Source of the DNA: Hirsutella rhossiliensis
Taxonomy: Eukaryota > Ascomycota > Sordariomycetes > Hypocreales > Ophiocordycipitaceae
DNA: 64,000 nucleotides
Assembly (NCBI RefSeq): GCF_020360975.1
Contig: NW_025408681.1
Coordinates: forward strand, 682,001 to 746,000
Direction of reading: 5' to 3'
Under the pieces are notes generated by a model. It searched no databases. It saw only the letters and a list, made by a program, of their open reading frames with translations, and was not told where the DNA came from. Position 1 is the first letter of the stretch. The number at the start of each line of letters is the position of its first letter. This document shows positions 11,156-23,412 of this stretch, piece by piece. The position numbers were made by a program, and so were the translations under genes.

Positions 11156-11160
11156 ACTTT

Positions 11161-11633
11161 TGTCGCGAAGCGTGGCCTGATTTCGCAGTTCTCGGAGATA
11201 TCCCTTGGCACGAGGGACCTAGGAAGCTGAAAAACAGGTTTTAAGGAAGGAGCTGAAAAGAGGTGCAGAAAGGAGGGTGGGGGCAAGAGGGGAAGCAGAA
11301 GTGGCGATGGCTTCCTATGGAGGTGGCGAGAGATAAGACGGATGTGCCGGCAACGGCTAGAAAGGAAGGGAAAAACCGGCAAAAAGCTCGGTAGTTGAAA
11401 GGACATTAGTAGCTTCTTTAAGCAGGATCTTCTTTGTCAATTGAGATGCTAGACGGGTATAAAGAGGGACGTTAGATAGAGGAAAGAAGGACAATTAAGG
11501 CAATACAACAATCACTCCCCTACCTTTATTGCTGCCCCCGTAAGAATCAAATCCCTCTGCCCTGCCTGTCCGACCCCTTACTAATTTTACCTTCGTGCAT
11601 TTTCATGCACTTCTCGCATCTCTCTTCGCGAGA
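11161..11633 (+). repeat. copia-1 A 5' LTR, 473 bp
   Basis: It begins TGTCGCGAAGCGTGG and ends CTCTCTTCGCGAGA. Near the 3' end are short hairpins: GTGCA-TTTTCA-TGCAC and CTCTC-TTCG-CGAGAG. The terminal dinucleotides are TG and GA rather than TG and CA, confirmed by three other flanking duplications. Confidence 0.94.
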
Positions 11634-11650
11634 GTTATGAGCCCGGGAGG
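11634..11650 (+). other. copia-1 primer binding site, half-tRNA-iMet type
   Basis: Directly after the 5' LTR is GTTATGAGCCCGGGAGG. Its complement contains GGGCTCATAAC, the anticodon stem-loop of eukaryotic initiator tRNA-Met as I recall it. Drosophila copia is known to prime from such an internal iMet fragment rather than the 3' CCA end. The same site, RIP-altered, follows the LTR in the other copies (28650 in C; minus strand below 21598 in B and below 61655 in D). Confidence 0.75.
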
Positions 11651-11762
11651 AATAGAATTCCTGTACCTTCCGGCTGCTGCAAAAGGCACCTTCTTGCATC
11701 CTTTTACCCCTCTTACTAGAAAAGCCGATTTTTAACCGACTTTTCTACCTTTCCCCGCAACA

Positions 11763-14700
11763 ATGACGAAAATCGACTCCTCTGCCGTCCCTACGGTCCG
11801 TAGGACGATTCTTGCAGAGCCCTAAGATTAGGATAAGTGGGTAAAGGAGCTACGGGCTCGGGTAGACAGAACTATCCATAATTTAGTCTTTTCTAATAAG
11901 CAGGACCCTCTCGAGCCCCCTCTTCGTCCTAGGGCAACGGACTTTGCAGAGGGAGCTACCCTCTTCTCCGAGCTAACCTCTATATAATAGAGAGCTTTTT
12001 CTGCTGCCTTAGGCGACTACGAGAGTCACCGGAAGGAATACCTCTACGAAACGAAGCTACTAACGGCTGCTCGTACGGCGATAACGGAATCCGTTAGTGC
12101 CGCAAAGCTAATCTCTCTTCGAGAAGAAGAGACTCCTAGGCAGTGGCTTTTAAAGCTCGAGACCTCGATAGCTCCCTCGAGAGGGTATATGACTGACCGT
12201 ATTAGGAAGACCTATACGGCACACCTAGGAGCCTTTTCTGCTAGGAACCTACTAGCTTCTTCGTGGCTAGCTAAGTAGGAAGAAATCCTCGAGGAAGCTA
12301 ACTAATACTTCCTTATAGAAGCTCTTTCCGGCCAGTAGCTATGGGATATATCTCTGCTAATAAAGCCTATTAGTAACGGTTACTCGACTATCTTTCGAGA
12401 GGCTAGCCGGGAACTAGACGAAGAGGCTGCTAGAGTACAACAGCAAGCAGTCTTATTCCTTCGTGGCCAGCACTCGACCCAGACGGCTCGACCTGCTGCC
12501 CCTGCAGCTGCTGCAGCCCCTGTTGCTGCGGCTCCCGCTGCTGCTGCTGCGGCTGTTGCTCCTTCGGCTCCTCCTCCCTCGAGAGCATTAACACCGTCAT
12601 CAACGGCTGCCCTAGGCCCGGCCCCGGCTCCGCCTCTTGCTCCGGGCCCGGCCCCGGTCCCGTTAGTCAGACCGGCCCGACTAGTCCCCTAATAGACCTT
12701 TTAGTCCGTTAGTCGAAAAATCAGGGAACTAGTCGAAATCGAACCTCTTCGTTAAAATTAGCAATAAGGGGTAAAAAGGGGGGGTTTTTAAGCAGACCTT
12801 CCGGATCGGGACGAGGATTCCTCAAAGAAACAGAAGACTAGACGACGAAACGGCTGCCTAGCCTGCAAATCCCTAGGCCATCGATTATCACAATGCTAGC
12901 AGGTCTTTAAGGAAAACCGACCCGAAGGATTCAACCCTTTAAAGAGGCTATAAGAAACGATACAATAGTCTCTTAAGGAGGACCCCTCGTTGTAGAAGAA
13001 GATAGACGAGATTCGGGTTGCTAAGAAATAGTAACTAACGCCGCTGCCCTTATTCGAGCCGTAAATTCGAGGAAAAATCGTTGGTATAGTAAATCCGGCA
13101 TTCGTCTTCCCCACGGATTAGCAAGACCAACCGTTAGGACCCTCCGACTATCCCCTACGAAAATTAGCTATCCTTAACTCTAGTGCTTCCCTCGATATCT
13201 ATAATATACTCTTACGATTCCGGTCCTTTAAGAAGGCACGGAGGGAATACCTTATTGCCGGGGAATTAACCGTACGGATAGAGGGGTACGGAAGGGTGAA
13301 TTTCACGATAAAATTACCTAATAGGTCTATACGAATTCTTCGACGAAAAAGGGTAGCTTTTTGCCCTCGATTTTTAACGAGCCTGATTTCCTTCCGCCTT
13401 CTTTAAGAGGAAGGAATCTTCTAGGATACGACGTCTAAGCCTATAAGGCTAGTCTAGAAGAATTAGACTATTAGGCTTATCGAGGAAAAATTCGGTTAAT
13501 TTATTCTCGAATTCCGACCTATCCTTAGGAAGGAATCTCTCGAGAAGTCAGCTTTCCCTGCTCGAAGGAGGGTAGGATCTAAGGACCCTCTTCTAGCAGC
13601 CTAAGGAGACGGCATTCTTTAGCACGCACGACTTAGTCACCCGGGCCCCTTAGCTTTATATAAGCTAGGATAACAACAGGGCGTACGAATAAGGGGACTA
13701 AAGACCGTCGAATGCGAACACTGCGGCTAAGGAAAGACTAGGAGACGAATTTCTAGACGAACGCCTTTACGGCCGGACCAGCCGTGTAAGGAAATTTAGG
13801 TCGATTAGACCGACGTCTCTAGGGATCAGGAAAGCTTCGTTAGGGTGATGTTTTTTATAGACGCTTTTTTAGGGATAGTTTTCCCCTATTTCTTACGGAC
13901 CTACCTAAGTAAGTATAACTAGTCTGCCCTCTAGGACTTCGTTAACTAGATAAAATCCTACTTTAGCTACGAGGTAAAGAAGATACGGTCTAATAGAGAG
14001 CTATTTACGAAGGATATCTTAAATTAGCTTCGAAAAAGGGGCATTTTACCCCTCCCGTTAGCACCGAATACCTAGGCCTAGAACGGAGGGGCAGAAACAT
14101 CAGGGGGTGCTGTGATGGAAAGGGCCCGTACGATGAGACTTGCTGCAAGGCTTCTACACGACCTTTAGAGGGAAGTCGTTGAGACCGCCTATTACCTTCG
14201 GAACCGGACCCCTAGAGGGACTACCTAAGGAATAAACTGGAAATCCCCCCTCGAGCTCTTTACGAAGAAGAGGGCCTCGCTAGCCTACCTTCGTGCCTAC
14301 GGCTGCAAGGCATACGCAATAACTGCCGATGCACAGCTAAAAAGGAAGAAGAAAAGAAAGCTTAATCCTAGAGCCTTTATTGGTTACCTCGTTGGTTATA
14401 ATTCTACGAATATCTTCTGGATCTAGATTCCTCTTCTACGGAAGGTTATTTCGACTAGGGATGTGATTTTCGACGAATTTAGCTTCTTTGACGGAAAGAG
14501 GGATCAATAGCCCCTCTTACTCTCTTAACGTTAGCTAATTTAGAAGATTTAAATCCCCCCTTCCTAACAGTCTTAAGAAGAGGTCCTAGACGAGGAAACG
14601 GAAGAAGAAACCGACGTCGAAGTAGTAGAGGATAACGCCGACTTCGAGGAAGAAGAAGAAGAGGAAGCTGCTAGATTAGATGATCTAGACGAAGAAGGAG

Positions 14701-16707
14701 ACTATAGGAAAGCGGTAGAGCTAGAATACGCCTACCTACCTACGCCTCCTCCTACGTAAGAAGAAGATCTAGAAGCAGCTTTTAGTTAGTCTTCCCGTCT
14801 CGGCCCCTAAGGGGGTGGGAAATGCACCTCTCTCGAAGGATTACCCGGCTGCCTTTTTATCCCTGCTTCGAGAAGCAAAGGAAGGTATAGGGCCCGATAT
14901 AGATACTAAAGAAGACTAATCTCTCCCTTATTTCGATCGTTTTTCCGACTTCTACCTAACGCTAATAGAAGACGGTTCCTAAGGAGCGTTCATAGCAGGC
15001 CGGCTTTTTAAGCTACTATTAGCAAGGAAGGTATATAAAAGAGACCTCCCGGACCCACTAGCAAACCAGAAGCAGCTAGAAAAACACCCCTTAAGAGACC
15101 AGTTTTTCTAGGCCTAGAAAGACCACCTAGCCTTACACGAAGAAATAGGGTCTTTCGAAGAGGTCCTTAAGGAAAAGGCAAGAGGAAAACAGGTCCTTAG
15201 CTATAAGTAGGTCTTTATCTATAAGACTAATAAACACGGCTTCCTTTAAAAGTGCAAAGCCCGGCTAGTTGTCTATAGGAATTAATAGGAAAAAGGGGAT
15301 TTACCTACTAGGGCAACCACCCTAGCTAGGATGTCTTTTTAGACCCTTATAGCTATAGTAGCAGAATTCGACCTCGAGCTCGATTAAATGGATATAGTTA
15401 ACGCCTTTATTAACTGCCTACTCGAGGAAGAAGAAGTTATCTATATGCGACTTCCTCCTGGTTTCTAATAGCTAGGAAAGGTTCTACGGCTTAGGAAAGC
15501 TCTATACGGACTACGAAGATCACCCCTTCTTTAGCAATAGCATTTAATAGGTTCCCTCGAAGCCCTAGGCTTTACGAAAGTCCCTTAGGAACCGTGTATA
15601 ATATAGAAGGGTAAAATCACGGTCTTCTTCTACGTCGACGACATTATCTAGGCCTACCCGAAAGAGGAAGAAGCTGCTGCTAGGGAGGCTATACGAGGCC
15701 TACAACAAAGGTATAAGATAACTAGGCTAGGGGAGCTAAAGTAGTTCCTAGGGATACGAATCCTTAGGAATAGGTCCTAACGGACAATCTAGCTTACCTA
15801 AGACGCCTATATCGATAAGGTCGCTTATAAATTCCTCCTAATTCCTCGATAAGAAGCTCCCTCTACGCCTATATTAGACGAAGAGCTTTTGCCTGATCCG
15901 TCCTTTTAAGCTAGGGAGCAAGAGAAACACCAATATTAATAGAAGGTAGGCTCCTTGCTTTTTTTAGCTATTTCTACTAGACCGGATATCTCTTTTACGG
16001 TCTCCCGGCTAGCTAGGCACAACCAGAATCCTAGCCCTAGGCATTAAGAAGTAGCAGATAGAGCTATCCTTTATCTCTATTTAACGAGATTATATAGTCT
16101 GCGCCTAGGAGGGCAGGGAAGGAAACAAGCTGCCGAAATCTTCCTTTATTCGAGCGATTCGTCCTTTGCGGATAATTCCTTAGACAGAAAGAGCTCATAG
16201 GGGTATATTATATCCCTTTTTAGAGGAACCATTGCTTAGAGAGCTTCGAAATAAGCTACCGTTACTATATTAAGCATAGAGGCAGAGCTACTAGCTCTTT
16301 TAGAAGCGTTAAAAGAAGCGATTTTCCTTAGCCGGCTGCTAATATCGTTACGACTATAAATTCCGTCCCCGTTAGCTATAGAATGCGATAACACGCAAAC
16401 TATACGAATTCTTACGGAAAACAGTAAGTTATCGACCCGGCTACGGCATATCGATATTTACTAGCATTAGTTACGCTAAGAGGTCTAAAGGGGACTTATT
16501 TCCGTCCGTTAGGTTCTAACGGCATTAATGAAAGCTAACGGTCTTATGAAGCCCCTGCCGAAGCAGAAGCTGGCTGTCTTTTTATAGCAAATTAGGCTAG
16601 AAGACGTTCGAGAGAAGCTATCCTTAGAAGCCCGCCTTAAGAGTCTACGAGAGGAGCTAATGGCACGTAGGAGGAAGGAGACGTCTATAGCCGAAGAGAG
16701 GAATTAG
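11763..16707 (+). pseudogene. copia-1 A Gag-Pol polyprotein
   Basis: The start ATG at 11763 (MTKIDSSAVPTVRRTIL) is kept here and is ATA in other copies. Gag includes an Ala/Pro-rich tract (about 12480-12670) and the zinc knuckle CLACKSLGHRLSQC (about 12858-12900, CX2CX4HX4C). The integrase H2C2 finger is LWHARLSHPGPL then CEHCGxGK (about 13618-13730). The core has DxTDVSRDQ, SNRELF (Asp now Asn) and NGGAE. An acidic linker lies at about 14580-14720. RT shows MDIVNAFIN, ALYGLRRSPL and FFYVDDII (about 15628-15655). RNase H shows IECDNTQTI and LRHIDIY. Breaks are mostly TAG/TAA at Gln/Trp plus at least one indel around 14200-14860. This is one Gag-Pol of Ty1/copia layout. Confidence 0.93.
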
Positions 16708-16973
16708 GACTTATCCTAGAGGAGGGCCCCTAGCTTAATTAGGACTTGTTCTTCTTAAGGCCCCTTTAGGACTTATCCTTAGAAAGCCCCCTTTCTTGCA
16801 GGACTTGATTTCCTCCTTAAGGCCCTTTTCCTAAAGTAGGTCTAAAAGAGCCGGGGCCAAACCCGGATTTCTCAGTAGGGGATAAGTATAGACTAAGACC
16901 TCCTCTATACGCTCACCGGCCTAGGTATTTAGCTTTACCCTTTCTATAAGGGCAGGCTATAGCTAAGGGGGTG

Positions 16974-17449
16974 TGTCGCGAAGCGTGGCCTAATTTCGTA
17001 GTTCTCGGAGATATCCCTTAGCACGAGGGACCTAGGAAGCTAAAAAACAGGTTTTAAGGAAGGAGCTAAAAAGAGGTGCAGAAAGGAGGGTGGGGGCAAG
17101 AGGGGAAGCAGAAGTGGCGATAGCTTCCTATAGAGGTGGCGAGAGATAAGACGGATGTGCCGGCAACGGCTAGAAAGGAAGGGAAAAACCGGCAAAAAGC
17201 TCGGTAGTTAAAAGGACATTAGTGGCTTCTTTAAGCAGGATCTTCTTTATTAATTGAGATGCTAGACGGGTATAAAGAGGGACGTTAGATAGAGGAAAGA
17301 AGGACAATTAAGGCAATATAATAATCACTCCCCTACCTTTATTGCTGCCCCCGTAAGAATTAAATCCCTCTGCCCTGCCTGTCCGACCCCTTACTTCTAA
17401 TTTCACCTTCGTGCATTTTCATGCACTTCTCGCATCTCTCTTCGCGAGA
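16974..17449 (+). repeat. copia-1 A 3' LTR, 476 bp
   Basis: It is nearly identical to the 5' LTR apart from C-to-T and G-to-A differences and a few bases of length. It follows a purine tract (CTAAGGGGGTG, ending 16973) and is followed by the ACTTT duplicate. The 266 bp between the pol stop and the LTR (16708-16973) hold no gene. Confidence 0.94.
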
Positions 17450-17454
17450 ACTTT

Positions 17455-20400
17455 AGCTCCCCTAGCCTAGTTATCTTATACCTTTATTATAGGCCTCGTA
17501 TAGCCTCCCTAGTAGTAGCTTCTTCCTCTTTTAGGTAGGCCTAGATAATATTATCGACGTAAAAGAAGACCGTGATTTTACCCTTCTATATTATATACGG
17601 TTCCTAAGGGACTTTCTTAAAGCTTAGGGCTTTAAGGGAACCTATTAAATACTGTTGCTAAAGAAGGGGTAATCTTTATAATCCGTATAGAGCTTTCCTA
17701 AGCCGTAGAACCTTTCTTAGCTATTAGAAGCCTAGTAGAAGGCGTATATAGATAACTTCTTCTTCCTCGAGTAAGTAGTTAATAAAGGCGTTAACTATAT
17801 CTATTTAATCGAGTTCGAGGTCGAATTCTGCTACTATAGCTATAAGGGTCCGAAAAGACATCCCTACTAGGGTAGTTGCCCTAGTAAGAAGATCCCCTTT
17901 TTCCTGCTAGTTCCCGTAGATAACTAGCCGGGCTTTGCACTTTTAAAGGAAGCCGTGTTTATTAGTCTTATAGATAAAGACCTACTTATAGCTAAGGACC
18001 TGTTTTCCTCTTGCTTTTTCCTTAAGGACTTCTTCGAAAGACCCTATCTCTTCGTATAAGGCTAGGTAGTCTTTCTAGGCCTTGAAAAACTAGTCTCTAA
18101 AGGGGTGTCTTTCTAGCTACTTTTAGTTTACTAGTAGGTCTAGGAGGTTTCTTTTATATACCTTCCTTACTAATATTAGCTTAAATAGCCGGCCTACTAT
18201 AAACGCTCTATAGGAACCGTCTTCTATTAGCGTTAGGTAGAAGTTAGAAAATCGGTCGAAATAAGGGAGAAACTAGTCTTCTTTTATATCGGGCCCTATA
18301 CCTTCCTTTGCTTCTCGAAGCAAGGATAAAAAGGCAGCCGGGTAATCCTTTAAGAGAGGTGCCTTTCCTACCCCCTTAGGGGTCGAGACGGGAAGACTAA
18401 CTAAAAAAGCTACTTCTAGATCTTCTTCTTATTCCGTAAGAAGAGGCGTAGGGAGGTAAGCGTATTCTAGCTCTACTACTTTCCTATAGTCTCCTTCTTC
18501 GTCTAGATTATCTAATCTAGCAGCTTCCTTTTCTTCGAAGTTAGCGTTATCTTTAACTACTTCGACGTTAGTTTCTTCTTCCGTTTCCTCGTCTAGGACC
18601 TCTTCTTAAGACTATTAGGAAGGGGGGATTTAGATCTTCTAAATTAGCTAACGTTATATAAGTAAGAGGGGCTATTAATCCTTCTTTCCGTCGAAGAAGC
18701 TAGATTCGTCGAAAATTATATCCCTAGTCGAAATAACCTTCTATAGAAGAGGAATCTAGATCTAGAAGTTATTCGTAAAATTATACTTAACGAGGTAACT
18801 AATAAAGGCTCTAGGATTAAGCTTTCTTTTCTTCTTCCTTTTTAGCTATATATCGGTAGTTATTGCGTATACCTTATAGCCGTAGGTACGAAGGTAGGCT
18901 AGCGAGGCCCTCTTCTTCGTAAAGAGCTCGAGGGGGGATTTCTAGTCTATTCCTTAGGTCTTAAAAAGGGTCTCTAGGTCCCTATACTCACTTAGTCCCC
19001 TAGGGTCCCTTAGGGTCCGGTTCCGAAGGTAATAGGCGGTCTTAACGACTTCCCTTTAAAGGTCGTATAGAAGCTTTATAGTAAGTCTTATTATACGGGC
19101 CCTTTTTATTATAGCACCCCTTAATCTTTCTGCCCCTCCGTTCTAGGCCTAGGTATTCGGTGCTAATAGGAGGGGTAAAATGCCCCTTTTTCGAAGCTAA
19201 TTTAAGATATCCTTTATAAATAGCTCTCCGTTAGACCGTATCTTTTTTACCTTATAGCTAAAGTAGGATTTCATCTAGTTAATAAAGTCTTAGAGGGTAG
19301 ACTAGTTATACTTACTTAGGTAGGTCCGTAAGAAATAGGGGAAAACCATCCCTAAAAAAGCGTCTATAAAAAACATTACCTTAATAAAGCTTTCTTAATC
19401 CCTAGAGACGTCGGTCTAGTCGATCTAAATTTCCTTATACGGCTAGTCCGGCTATAAAGGCGTTCGTCTAGAAATTCGTCTCCTAGTCTTTCCTTAGCCG
19501 TAGTATTCGTATTCAACGGTCTTTAGGCCCCTTATTCGTACGCCCTATTATTAGCCTAGCTTATATAAAGCTAGGGGGCCCGGGTAACTAAGTCGTGCGT
19601 GCTAAAGAATACCGTCTCCTTAGGCTGCCGGAAGAGGGTCCTTTATAGTAGACCTATTCCTCTTAGTAGGGAAAGCTAACTTCTCAAGAGATTCCTTCCT
19701 AAGGATAGGTTAGAATTCGAGAATAAATTAACCGAATTTCTCCTCGATAAGCCTAATAGTCTAATTCTTCTAGACTAGCCTCGTAGGCTTAAACGTCGTA
19801 TCCTAGAAGATTCCTTCTTTTCGAAGAAGGCGGAAGGAAATTAGGCTCGTTAAAAATCAAGGGCAAAAAGCTACCCTTTTTCGTCGAAGAATTCGTATAG
19901 ACCCGTTAGGTAATTTTATTGTAAAATTTACCCTTCTATATCCCTCTATCCGTACGGTTAATTCCCCGGCAATAAGATATTCCTTTCGTGCCTTCTTAAA
20001 GGACTAGAATTATAAGAGTATATTATAAATATCGAGGGAAGTATTAAAGTTAAGGATAGCTAATTTTCGTAGGGGATAATTAAAGGGTTCTAACGGTTAG
20101 TTTTAGCCTTATTAATCTATAGGGAAGACGAAGGCCGGATTTACTATACTAACGATTTTTCCTTGAATTTACGGCTCTAATAAAGGCAGCGGCGTTAGTT
20201 GCTATTTCTTAGCAACCCGAATCTCGTCTATCTTCTTCTACTAAGAGGGGTCCTCCTTAAGAGACTATTATACTATTTCTTATAGCCTCTTTAAAGGGTT
20301 AATTCCTTTAGGTTGGTTTTCCTCGAAGACCTACTAATAGTCTTCTAGCCGATAGGGCTTTTTATATACTTAGTAGGTAGGTCGATTCCTCCTCGTACGT

Positions 20401-21455
20401 TATCTCTTCGAGGAATCCTCGTCCCTTTCTAGAAGGTCTGCTTAAAAACCCCCCCTTTTTACCCCTTATTGCTAATTTTAATAAAGAGGTTCGATTTCGA
20501 CTAGTTCCCTAATTTTTCGACTAACGGACTAAAAGGTCTATTAGGGGACTAGTCGGGCCGGTCTAACTAACGGGACCGGGGCCGGGCCTAGAGTAAGAGG
20601 CGGAGCTGGGACCGGGGCAGCCGTTAAAGACGGGGTTAAGGCTCTCGAGGGAGGAGGAGCTAAAGGAGCAACAGCCGTAGCAGCAGCAGCGGGAGCCGCA
20701 ACAATAAGGGCTATAGCAGCTATAGATCGAGCCGTCTAGGTTAAGTGCTAGCTACGAAGGAATAAGACTGCTTACTATTATACTCTAGCAGCCTCTTCGT
20801 TTAGTTCCTAGCTAGCCTCTCGAAAGATAGTTAAGTAACCGTTACTAATAGGCTTTATTAATAGAGATATATCTTATAGCTACTAGCTAGAAAGAGCTTC
20901 TATAAGGAAGTATTAGTTAGCTTCCTTAAGGATCTCTTCCTACTTAGCTAGCTACGAAGAAGCTAGTAGGTTCCTAGTAGAAAAGGCTCTTAGGTAGGCC
21001 GTATAGGTCTTCCTAATACGGTTAGTTATATAACCTCTTAAGGGAGCTATTAAGGTCTCGAGCTTTAAAAGCTACTACCTAGGAGTCTCTTCCTCTTAAA
21101 GAGAGATTAGCTTTACGGTATTAACGGATTCCGTTATCGCCGTACGAGCAGCCGTTAGTAGCTTCGTTTCGTAAAGGTATTCCTTACGGTAACTCTCGTA
21201 GTTACCTAAGGTAGCAGAAAAAGCTCTCTATTATATAGAGGTTAGCTTAGAGAAGAGGGTAGCTCCCTTTATAAAGTCTATTGCCCTAGGACGAAGAGGG
21301 GGCTCGAGAGGGTCCTACTTATTAGAGAAGACTAAATTATAGATAGTTTTATCTATATAAGCCTATAGCTCCTTTACCTACTTATCCTAATCTTAGGGCT
21401 CTATAAGAATCGTCCTATAGACCGTAGGGACGGTAGAGGAGTCGATTTTCGTTAT
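17455..21455 (-). pseudogene. copia-1 B Gag-Pol, 5' and central part
   Basis: On the minus strand this starts at ATA (ATG in copy A) at 21455 and runs through gag, zinc knuckle, integrase and most of RT up to the copy A insertion. The YVDD region (plus strand TTCTACGTCGACGATAA-like, about 17552-17568) is close to the break. Near 18960-19020 it has an extra stretch rich in GGGACC/GGTCCC that copy C shares and copies A and D lack. TAA/TAG are frequent and the gag Ala tract is eroded. Confidence 0.9.
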
Positions 21456-21597
21456 CGTTACGGGGAAAGGTAGAAAAGTCGGTTAAAAATCGGCTTTTTT
21501 AGTAAGAGGGGTAAAAGGAAGCTACGAGGGATATAAGAAAGGTGCCTTTTATAGTAGCTAGAAGGTATAGGAATACTATTCCTCCTAGGCTTATAAC

Positions 21598-22055
21598 TCT
21601 CGCGAAGAGAGATATAAGAAGTATATATAAAATATATAAAGGTAAAATTAAAAGTAAGGGGTCGGATAGGCAGGGTAGAGGGATTTAATTCTTATAGGAG
21701 CAGCAATAAAGGTAGGGGAGTGATTATTATATTGCCTTAATTATTCTTCTTTCCTCTATCTAACGCCCTTATTTATACCTATCTAGCATCTTAATTAATA
21801 AAGAAGATCCTGCTTAAAGAAGCTACTAATATCCTTTTAACTACTAAGCTTTTTACCGGTTTTTTCCTTCCTTTATAGCCGTTTCTAGCATATCCGTCTT
21901 ATCTCTCGCTACTTATACTTCCCCTTATACCCCTACTCTCCTTTCTATACCTTCTTTTTAGCTCCTTCTTCTATACCGGGTGTTTTTAGCTTCCTTAGTC
22001 CCTATTACTAAGGGATATCTTCGAGAACTACGAAATCAAGCTACGCTTCGCGATA
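21598..22055 (-). repeat. copia-1 B 5' LTR, 458 bp
   Basis: The plus strand runs TCTCGCGAAG to CTTCGCGATA. The TATA at the right end is a RIP-altered TGTC start. It is followed by the AAATT target duplicate at 22056-22060. Confidence 0.93.
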
Positions 22056-22943
22056 AAATTACTTATAGTTTAATACTATCTTTAAAAATTACCTTACTTT
22101 AATCTAGTCTAGACTAAGGCAACTAAGTCCTTAGCCTAAGCCTTTTATATATATATAGCGCGTACCTCCCCTCCTTATAGACTAAGCTATAGGGCGCTGC
22201 TCTAAGGGGGGGGGGGGGCTACTTCTTAGTATAGCTTTTACTTCCTATAATACTATTAAGTTAAAGGTAGCTTAGTAGTAAAGCGCTAACTAAGCTAGCT
22301 TATATTTCTTTTATATATTTTAGAATAGTACTTTTAGTTATATATAAGTAAGGATAAGGTAAAAAGGGTCGTTTATATAAGAAGGGAGGCGCTCTATCTC
22401 TTAGCGCTTCTTTATCTATTATACCTATAAATATTATTTATACTTAGTTTAGCCTCCCTAGCTTTACTAGCCGGCGGGTATCTTAAGCTTAACCTCTTAT
22501 CTTAGCGCGGTCTACTTAGTCCTTACTTCTAAACCGCGGTCGATTTAAGAACGCCTAAGGTTTTAATAGTAAGGAGTACCTATTACTTAGCGTATATCTA
22601 GGTAGTCGTAAACTATTAAGGTCGTTATAAGTAGTTTTTCCTTATATTTTTCTAGGCTTTATTTACTATAAAGTAAGTTTAGGTCTATAATAGGTAGTCC
22701 ATTTAATATAAGATATAGTTATAAGGGATTTCGCCCTTCTTAGCTTTATATTTATCCTTACTTCTATTATATATTATACTCTTATATTAGCTATAGAGTT
22801 ATATCGGTATATACTATCTAGTAATATAGCTATACTTATAGTAGTTATAGTACCTTTATACTTAGACCGACTTATTATAATTATATTAAAAGATTTATAC
22901 TTTAAAAACTAAGCTTAAGTTATAGAGCTTATTAGCCTCTTTT
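22056..22943 (-). pseudogene. L1 remnant: end of ORF1 and start of endonuclease
   Basis: This minus-strand LINE sequence lies between copia-1 B and solo LTR S. Its left end joins the endonuclease piece at 9485 when copy B is removed. Around 22700-22930 there are Tyr-rich stretches of the kind produced when zinc-knuckle Cys codons (TGC/TGT) become TAC/TAT, the expected end of a Tad1 ORF1. I could not place the ORF1 stop or ORF2 start because TAA/TAG are very dense. A run of 12 or more G lies near 22207. Confidence 0.55.
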
Positions 22944-23407
22944 TATCGTAAAGCGTAGCTTAATTTTATAGTTCTTAAAGATATCCTTTAGTATAAGGGA
23001 CCTAAGAAGCTAAAAAACACTTAGTATAGAAGAAGGAAGAAGGAGCTAAAAAGAGGTATAGAAAGGAAGGTAAGAGTAAAAGGGGGAGTATAAGTAGCGA
23101 GAGATAAGATAGATATACTAGTAACGGCTAAAAAGGGGGGGGGAAACGAGTAAAAAGCTTAGTAGTTAAAAGGATATTAGTAGCTTCTTTAAGTAGGATC
23201 TTCTTTATTAATTAAGGTGCTAGATATATATAAAAAGGGGCGTTAGATAGAGGAAAGAAGGATAATTAAGGAAATATAATATCTACTCCCCTACCTTTAT
23301 TACTACTCCTATAAGAATTAAATCTTTCTTCCTTACCTATCCGACCCCTTACTTTTAATTTTACCTACGTATATTTTTATATACTTCTTATATCTCTTTA
23401 CGCGAGA
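22944..23407 (+). repeat. copia-1 solo LTR S
   Basis: This is a single copia-1 LTR with no internal region. It begins TATCGTAAAGCG (TGTCGCGAAGCG after RIP) and ends TTACGCGAGA. The flanking pentamers are CTTTT (22939-22943) and CCTTT (23408-23412), one C/T difference apart, which fits a RIP-altered duplication. It interrupts ORF1 of L1 and presumably formed by LTR-LTR recombination. It is one of the most RIP-eroded copia-1 LTRs, so an early insertion. Confidence 0.85.
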
Positions 23408-23412
23408 CCTTT

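Larger units (their letters stand above)
11161..17449 (+). mobile_element. Ty1/copia element copia-1 copy A, full length
   Basis: A complete LTR retrotransposon of 6289 bp lies between ACTTT duplicates at 11156-11160 and 17450-17454. It has two near-identical LTRs, a tRNA-type primer site, one long gag-pol region with copia order (gag, integrase, RT, RNase H) and a purine tract before the 3' LTR. It retains many CpA and TpG and is the least mutated copia-1 copy. It is inserted head-to-head into copy B, making a large imperfect inverted repeat. Confidence 0.96.
9486..22055 (-). mobile_element. Ty1/copia element copia-1 copy B, split by copy A
   Basis: This is a full-length copia-1 element on the minus strand with both LTRs (458 bp each) and a 5-bp target duplication AAATT at 9481-9485 and 22056-22060. 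Copy A (plus strand) sits inside its RT gene with its own duplicate ACTTT. Removing copy A leaves about 6.28 kb, matching the other copies (A 6289, C 6341, D 6301 bp). It is more heavily RIP-mutated than A, as expected for the host of the insertion. Confidence 0.95.

Noticed and set aside
11131..11406. Recurrent minus-strand ORF of about 80-90 codons (also at 28179-28418 and 34006-34272).
   Set aside because: It lies inside the copia-1 LTR in each case and its likeness between sites is only LTR identity. It is Pro/Leu/Ser-rich low-complexity and is disrupted in copies B, D and S.
12896..13114. 72-codon minus-strand ORF in copia-1 copy A.
   Set aside because: Antisense shadow of the gag-integrase region; not kept in copies B, C or D.
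22200..22220. Run of 12 or more G.
   Set aside because: Isolated homopolymer inside eroded LINE sequence; no telomere-like or G-quadruplex repeat pattern around it.
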